From Schizophyllum amplum (taxonomy: Eukaryota; Basidiomycota; Agaricomycetes; Agaricales; Schizophyllaceae): a stretch of 64,000 nt of DNA. Below, one piece after another: positions 58,127-64,000 of this stretch; position 1 is the first letter of the stretch; each line of letters opens with the position of its first letter. The position numbers were made by a program, and so were the translations under genes. The notes below the pieces were generated by a model, which was given only the letters and a program-made list of their open reading frames with translations, had not been told where the DNA came from and did no database searches. Location: positions 496,001 to 560,000 of the forward strand of contig VDMD01000008.1 in NCBI GenBank assembly GCA_007026445.1, in the 5' to 3' direction.

Positions 58127-59990
58127 TTAGTGGTCCGTCTCCTCCCAAGTGCGGCCAACCGTCTTGACAAGGTCCGCCTCCGTGATCTTCTTGTTGCTGG
58201 AGAAGTAACCAGCAGCGATCTTGGCGTCGATCTCGACGCGCGAGTCGGGCGGGATGAGGTGGTCTGCAAAACAACGTCAGATCACAGCAGACAAGGCGCG
58301 CAGTCTTGGAAGACTCACCAGGGATATCGTAGCGAACGCCGATGGGGATTCCGCTGCCGACGATGGCGTCGTACTTCATGTCGCTCATGGACACCATGCG
58401 GTCGATCTTCTTTATGCCGAGCCAGTGGAGTACGTCGGGCATCAAAGCCTGGAAGCGCATGTCCTTGACACCGGCGATGAGCTCGGTCGACTTGAAGTAC
58501 TTGTCGGCCGAGTCGCCGCCGCGCTTGCGCAGGTTGTACACCAGGTACCTGGGGATGGGAGTCAGCACAAGGCGGAAAGGATCTGGAAGGGAAGTTCGAC
58601 AGACTTGGTGACCTCGCCGAGCGCACGGCCCTCCTTGCGGAAGTAGACGACTACACCGACACCGCCGCGCTGCGCGCCGCGGATGCACTCCTCGATGGCG
58701 TAGATGAGGTAGGGCTTGCACGTGCAGATGTCCGAGCCGAAGACGTCGGAGCCGTTGCACTCGTCGTGGACGCGGAGCGTGAGCTCCTTCGTCTCGTCGC
58801 GCATGTACTCGGGCGGGCCAACTGTGTCAAGATCAGATACGGTACAAGGCACGAAAAGTCGAAGATTACGCACAGATGTAGACAGTCATGCCGCCGATGG
58901 GAGGGAGGAAGACCTTGACGTCGGGGCGGGTGATGAGCTCCGGGTACATACCGCCGGTCTCCTCGAAGAGGGCGCGACGGAGAAGAGCCTCCGAGCTGCG
59001 AAGAACGTCAGTAACGTGACGCGGACAAGGATACAAGTCGAAGGACGCACATCCCGAAACGCTCAGCAACACCGGGCAAGTACCACACGGGCTCGACCGC
59101 CGCCTTGCTGACGTTGACCTCGATACCACTGTACGCGTCGCTCTCCGTGCCATCCTCGTTCATGAGGGGGCGACTCTTGAGCACGATCTTGCCGTCAACC
59201 TCGATATCGCCCTTGCGTGCCGTCTCGTCAATCTCGCTGAGCTTGATGTGGGCCTTCGTAACGGAGATGCTCGGGCGCACGTCCAGACCGCCGTCGATCT
59301 CCTTCTTGTACACCGACGGGATGAGATGGCCCCAGGGGTCCATCGACACGATCTTCTTCGGGTCTGCCCAGGCAGGGTTGAAGGGGATGTCCACGGGCGG
59401 CTCCGTCATGCTGTAGTCCGGCTTGTGCGTAGGCGAGAGCGAGCCCATGGCGATGGAAAGCGCGCGGTAGATGGAGTAGGAGCCGGAGTGCGCGCCGATG
59501 GCATTGCGGTGCTTGAGGGAGGACGGGACACGGGAGCAGACGACGGGTCCGCGGGCGGTCGGGTTGGCGGCGCCCCAGGCCATCGTATGCGGGGCGATGC
59601 CGTGCTGATCAGGGTAGGCTGCGAGGGGGATGAGTGATGGCACATCGGGGAATGGAGAAGAACACGCACTGGAGAGGAGGACGCGTCCCGGGTAGAGGAT
59701 CCTCTCGCGCTCCTTGTCGTCGAGCGAGAGGTGGCTGACGCTGACGGGCGAGCCGATGCTCGGCTGCATCGCGCCACCGGTGAGGGTGTGGACGAGGTCC
59801 GAGGAGCTCTGCGGCTTCCCGGGCGTGGGGCGGCTGGAGGTCAGGTCATCGAGCTGAAAGACGCGGTCAGCCGCGTGTAACAAGGGGGTATATGCATGGC
59901 GCGCACCTTGGCCGTGATGGACTGCTGCTGGATCTGCAGAGCCTCGAGCTGGCCGAGGATCTGGGTGAGCACGGCGTCGGTGGCAGGCAT
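58127..59990 (-). CDS. URC1: URC1-like GTP cyclohydrolase II family protein
   Basis: About 540 residues. A short coiled coil (MPATDAVLTQILGQLEALQI) precedes a GTP-cyclohydrolase N-terminal domain: GSPVSVSHLSLDDKERERIL, HTMAWGAANPTARGPVVCSR, RNAIGAHSGSYSIYRALSIA and DIPFNPAWADPKKIVSMDPW. The C-terminal part is RibA-like: LTLRVHDECNGSDVFGSDIC then TCKPYLIYAIEECIRGAQRG, with the three zinc-ligand-like Cys, GVVVYFRKEGRALGEVTKYL and ADKYFKSTELIAGVKDMRFQ. This two-domain form matches fungal Urc1, needed for the URC uracil-degradation pathway, rather than riboflavin synthesis. The stop is at 58127 and the ATG at 59990. Next gene upstream is on the same strand. Confidence 0.88.
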
Positions 59991-60424
59991 GGCGCTCGAT
60001 GGAGGGGAAAACGGGGAGGAGAGAGAGAGAAGAGGAAGGGCCGACTTGCAGACCTTTTAAAGCGAGGCGGCTTGAGGCATTCCGCCCGAGTTTCGTAATC
60101 ACGCTTTATTGTCAGATAGGGAAAGTCAAAACCGCCGATAAATTGTGGGATGCAGATGCCTCCGCGGGCTTTCCCTATCTTGCCTGAGGCCCGGGCCCGG
60201 GCCTCGCTCATTGGGAACGGTCGAGCGTCGGGAAGTTCTCTCGACGGAGAGAGCGGACGAACCCACGCCGAACAACAAACAATGCGATATCATCAGCACG
60301 TGAGTGTGCGAAATACAGGTTGAACTTCCGTTCATGTCATTGTCAAGTTGAATCGACTACTGCCCACTGCCGGGGTGCTCCATAATATACATGCACACAG
60401 TCCGAGTCATCATATATGCAAAGT
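59991..60424. other. Intergenic region between URC1 and MetE-like gene
   Basis: About 430 bp. It contains a GC-rich palindromic stretch GGCCCGGGCCCGGGCC near 60189 and otherwise nothing recognised. Confidence 0.45.
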
Positions 60425-62287
60425 TCATGCGGATGCATCTCCCCAAACCTCCTGCACCACCTCATGCACCAGGCGCATCTTCGCCCACTGCTGTTCCACG
60501 CTCAGATCATTGCCTTCCTGCGTCGACGAGAACCCGCATTGCGGGCTAAGAGCGAGCTGGTCGAGCGGTGCAAATTTCGCAGCTTCGCGGACTCGGCCGA
60601 CGATATCTGCCTTGTCTTCCAAGGCGGCGATCTTGGAGGAGACCAAGCCGAGGACGACGACCTTTCCAGGGGGAAGGAACCTGAAGGATCAAGTTAGCAA
60701 CATGAAGGAGTGCGCGCATTTTGAAGAGTGTCCCGGCAGGCGCATGCAATGCCAGTCGGGGAAGGTAAAGGAGGTCAGAATCTGACGCACCTCAATGGCT
60801 CAAAGCCTCCACTGCGCTCACTCTCCCACTCCAGGAAATACGCATCCACATTCAGCTCGCCGAACAGCACCTCCGCGATCGGCTCGTAGCCGCCCTGCGC
60901 GAACCTGTGATAAACAGCGTGAGATAAAGGCTCGTAAGCGAAGAAGGCTCCAAAACAATCCCGCCATAGTAACGCATGCACCATAAACAAGTCCACACAA
61001 AATCCACACCGAACAAAATCCATACCGAACAGAAAAAAATGCCAAAAAAACTCACCACTGCGACCGATAATTCCCCCGGCACAAATGGATCCCAATGCAC
61101 AGATCCGCCGGCCTCCCATCAATGCACGCGTTGATGAGCGCAGCATACTGCCGCGGGAGCGCGTTGACGTCCTCCCCGCGCCCGGCGGCCGCCTTGCGCA
61201 TCTCGGGGTCGCAGAGGTAGGCGAGGTTTGTGTCGTCGAGTTGGATGTATCTGGCGGGAGGTGAGCGGATGGGGGGGAGAGGGGACGGATGGGGGAGAGG
61301 TAACAGGTGGGGGAGAGGGGACGAAAGGAGCGAGGAAACGGATGGGGGATGCCGAAGGACCAACGCACCTGCAGCCCGCCTCATAAAGCGCATTGATCTC
61401 CTGGCGGTACACCGCCGCGAGGTCCTCGAAGAAGACGTCCAGGTCGGGGTAGGACTCGATGTCGATTGATGCACGCTAGATGAGAGATGAGCATTGAACT
61501 ACAATCAGCAGGGCTCATTCATATCTACTCACCCCACCGCGGAAATGCACCATCGTCGGCGACGGGATCGTGATTTTCGGTATCGCGCCGCTCGCGGGGT
61601 CGATGAGGGACTGCAGATACTTGAAGTTGTCGACCTCGATGGGCTTCACCCATCCGAGCTGGGGGAGGAGATGTTAGCGATCGGGGCTCACGAGCGCGGG
61701 AGGGAGGGATTGAGTGAGCGATGCCGCAAGTTGAACAACCATGATCGCTGACTGCATCGTGGAATCGGACTCTCACCTTCCCCGTCACGCTCAGCTTCGG
61801 CGGCGTGAATCCGTGCTCGTTCTCGCGCGAGTGAATGCTTCCGGTAACCGTCACACCGGCCAGGTTCTTCAGGAAATCTAGTGCGGCGTCAGTCCACTGA
61901 GCTCAGCACGCCGTGTCGTCATGCACCAGAAACAGCTCCTGCAGTCCTCCCGCAAAATGATCTCAACACCAAATCGAATCATGAGAGGCGACAGGATAGA
62001 GCCCGACATAACAATATAAAGACGAGGCAACAGAAACCAGAACAACACGCACCGATGTGAAAGTACGCCCTGCGGAACTCGCCATCGGTGATGGACCGGA
62101 TGCCAACCGCCTGCTCCTGCTGAACGAGCTCCGCGATGTGCTTGTTCTCGACCTCGCGCAGTTCCGCGGCCGAGAGGGCCCCGGAGGATGCCTGCTCGCG
62201 CGCGGCCAGAACGGCCGGCGCGCGGAGGAACGAGCCGACGTGATCGACGCGGAACGGGGGGTTCATCTTGTGGGAGGGAGCGGCCAT
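60425..62287 (-). CDS. MetE-like cobalamin-independent methyltransferase
   Basis: About 400 residues in several exons. MAAPSHKMNPPFRVDHVGSF then LRAPAVLAAREQASSGALSA is typical of the YxjG/YxjH-type, single-domain relatives of methionine synthase MetE. ITDGEFRRAYFH, TVTGSIHSRENEHGFTPPKL, IPKITIPSPTMVHFRGG and YRQEINALYEAGCRYIQLDD follow. The likely zinc site is IHLCRGNYR (His, Cys), YFLEWESERSGGFEPL (Glu) and LALSPQCGFSS (Cys), as in MetE C-terminal domains. The end is HEVVQEVWGDASA at 60425. It probably transfers a methyl group to a thiol, but whether homocysteine is the substrate cannot be told. It is about 435 bp upstream of URC1 on the same strand. Confidence 0.88.
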
Positions 62288-64000
62288 CGTGGTGATCGCG
62301 GAGTAGGGGGGAGGTCCTGAGATGCGGTAGGGGCGAGGGCGAGGGAAGGCGGCGCAAAACTCGCAGCGATCGAAGGGGGGGAAAGGGCAGGAAGGGACGT
62401 CGGGGGCCGCGCTGCCCTTTTCAATGAACCGTTTCCGCGGCGCGCTTGAACGGTTCAACCAGGGCGCTACATGTGACGGATCCTATGTAAGTCTGTGGGG
62501 AGTGAAGGGGCGGCTCCCGCGAATGGGCGGACGCCGCACAGCGAGCAGCCGGCAGGAAGCAGAGCAGGTGATTCCTGGAAACACCCTGGGTGGTTCCGTC
62601 GCAGGGGTCAGGGAGAGCTGTTCATGCAAAACAAGGGAGAATGAGCTGTCTTGGAATTCTGGGATAATCATTTTGGAGGCCGTCTTTGACTCTGAAGGAC
62701 AGAAAGCAGGCTTGTCTCGTTTCGGGAGCGATGGGAATCCTCGCGTAGGGTAGGTATATTTGCGCCAGCAGGTACCAGGGGGAGACAAGAACAATAACAA
62801 GAACGAAGACAAGGCAAAGCCAGCGCACGGAAGTGACCGATATCACTTCCCACGGTCAGATGTTAGCCAACAAGTTCAAGTTGATTTTCAACTATGCTAC
62901 TCGCATAACTCAGCAAGGTCAATCCTTACCGGAAAGGCCCCGCTACCAGTATGAGGTGTGCTGATTTCATACTCAGATCCTGCCTACTTAGCCTTTGGCC
63001 CCGAACTTGAAGAGCGACTTCAAGTCTTCGACCGAACGGCAGCCGCAATTTTCCTCGCAGAGGCTAGAAGCGATTATTTAGCATGTATATCGCTCTCAGT
63101 GTCGCCCCTGGAAATCCATCATGCAGTGTAGAGCTCTTGAGCAGGAAGCAGGAAAGGTGGTGCTCGAAAGATGCGGCCCCGAAACTTTCCACCCCAAACC
63201 CACTGTGTACCATAAATGGTATTAAGCGGGGATGTTCAGGACCTTCACCTCGCCTCGGCTCGTGCGGTGTACTCGATGGCTCTGCGAGCCACTCTGTATC
63301 GAAGTAGTTCCTCATTGCGTAGGGCTTTTCTCTACAGTGGACGAGACATCATCAATAACCTCATTGCCCTAGACTCGATTCATGTCTATACATGCAGCTA
63401 TCACAGACGCAGGATACCCCCTACCGGCTCTATTTTCTTTCCCTCCACCATCGCAATCACATATGGTCTATAAGAGACTGTCGACATCTGTCTCGAGCGG
63501 CATAGCTCGACGAGGGCGCTCGACGACGGCAGGCGCTTAACGCCTTTCACTTTCATTGCCACCGCCTGCAAGTTGGGAAGAATGCGTGGCGCGCCTTCGT
63601 TCCACTATGGGCGTTATACTGTCCGGAAAATCAAAATGATAGAGCACAGGTGCAACACACGAAAAACATGGTAGCCGGATTCGAATCAAAACTATAGAGC
63701 ATAGCCGGCTATAGATCAAACAGCATAGGTGATCGGATGACTGTGACGCTGTGTGACGATGACGCATTCTCGTGATCTGATGCGTGACTTGGCCGTTACC
63801 GCGCTGGACTCACACGGTTCGACTTTGAGCGACAGGTGTGGAACTGCCGGCAACCACACTCAGCGCGGTCGAGGTTGCTCACCCCTTCCCTGACTCTTCA
63901 ATAACATACACTCTGAACCTCCTTCACGTATAGGCAAAACGGACGGATCTGAGCGCTCATCAGCACTCCGCGCGGTTAAGTAAGTTGGCGGGAGGCTTCA
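62288..64000. other. Gene-free right end of the window
   Basis: About 1.7 kb with no recognised gene. ORFs at 62424-62753 (plus), 63064-63315 (minus) and 63537-63767 (minus) show no domain signature. A TAGAGCA word is repeated near 63638 and 63697, and a palindrome ATAGCCGGCTAT lies at about 63703. Confidence 0.45.

Noticed and set aside
62288..64000. Partial gene running off the right end
   Set aside because: No ORF reaching the end shows a domain or plausible splice structure.

Overview
This window is nuclear DNA of a filamentous basidiomycete, most likely an Agaricomycete. Genes are closely packed on both strands and split by many introns of about 45-60 bp with GTNNGT-type donors and CTNAC branch sites. 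Coding DNA is GC-rich. Two families I know mainly from basidiomycetes, DUF6593 and DUF6535, are present. Gene models below were joined by hand from exon fragments using splice sites and family conservation; exact starts and small exons are inferences.

Layout: 218-1583 ISY1 splicing factor (-). 2557-8064 a tandem pair of near-identical cytochrome P450 genes (+). 8277-12405 PET127 (-) and ARL8 (+), divergent. 12561-19671 two paralogous alpha/beta hydrolases (-) flanking a DUF6593 gene (-). 19999-24882 UBR7/mlo2-type zinc-finger protein (+) and a universal stress protein (+). 24883-26678 a gene-free stretch holding two inverted-repeat elements. 26679-27459 a secreted DJ-1/PfpI-like gene with an in-frame stop near its end (-). 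28517-30185 RPN13 (-) and a SCOC-like coiled-coil gene (+), divergent. 30975-34639 a long Spo71/Mug56-like PH-domain protein (+). 34812-36771 mitochondrial uS12 (-) and NSE2 SUMO ligase (+), divergent. 37139-38413 a DUF6535 membrane protein (+). 38728-40396 alternative oxidase (-). 41634-45347 a secreted carboxylesterase broken by two transposable elements (-). 45794-47871 complex I NDUFA9-like subunit (-) and a UPF0390 gene (+), divergent. 49272-50166 a secreted double-psi beta-barrel protein (+). 51147-55388 TOM22 (-) and a Zn2Cys6 transcription factor (+), divergent. 56095-57656 a multi-pass membrane protein (+). 58127-59990 URC1/GTP cyclohydrolase II-like (-). 60425-62287 a MetE-like methyltransferase (-).

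Most genes are housekeeping. Five of 27 serve mitochondria (PET127, MRPS12, AOX, NDUFA9, TOM22), several from divergent promoters of 90-230 bp. The accessory content is the P450 pair, the hydrolase pair, the DUF6593, DUF6535 and 7TM-like genes, and the esterase.

The most striking observations are genome-evolution events rather than a new multi-gene system. A 789-bp element with 98-99% identical 162-bp arms and TTA target duplications sits wholly inside what was a 49-bp intron of the esterase. A second, 398-bp, TA-flanked foldback element sits in an exon of the same gene 140 bp away and breaks it; removing it leaves a continuous conserved reading frame. The DJ-1-like gene carries a GTA triplet duplication that makes an in-frame TAG, followed by 18 conserved-looking codons. 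ARL8 and RPN13 contain coding microexons of 9, 22 and 12 nt. I found no convincing tRNA, rRNA or CRISPR feature.
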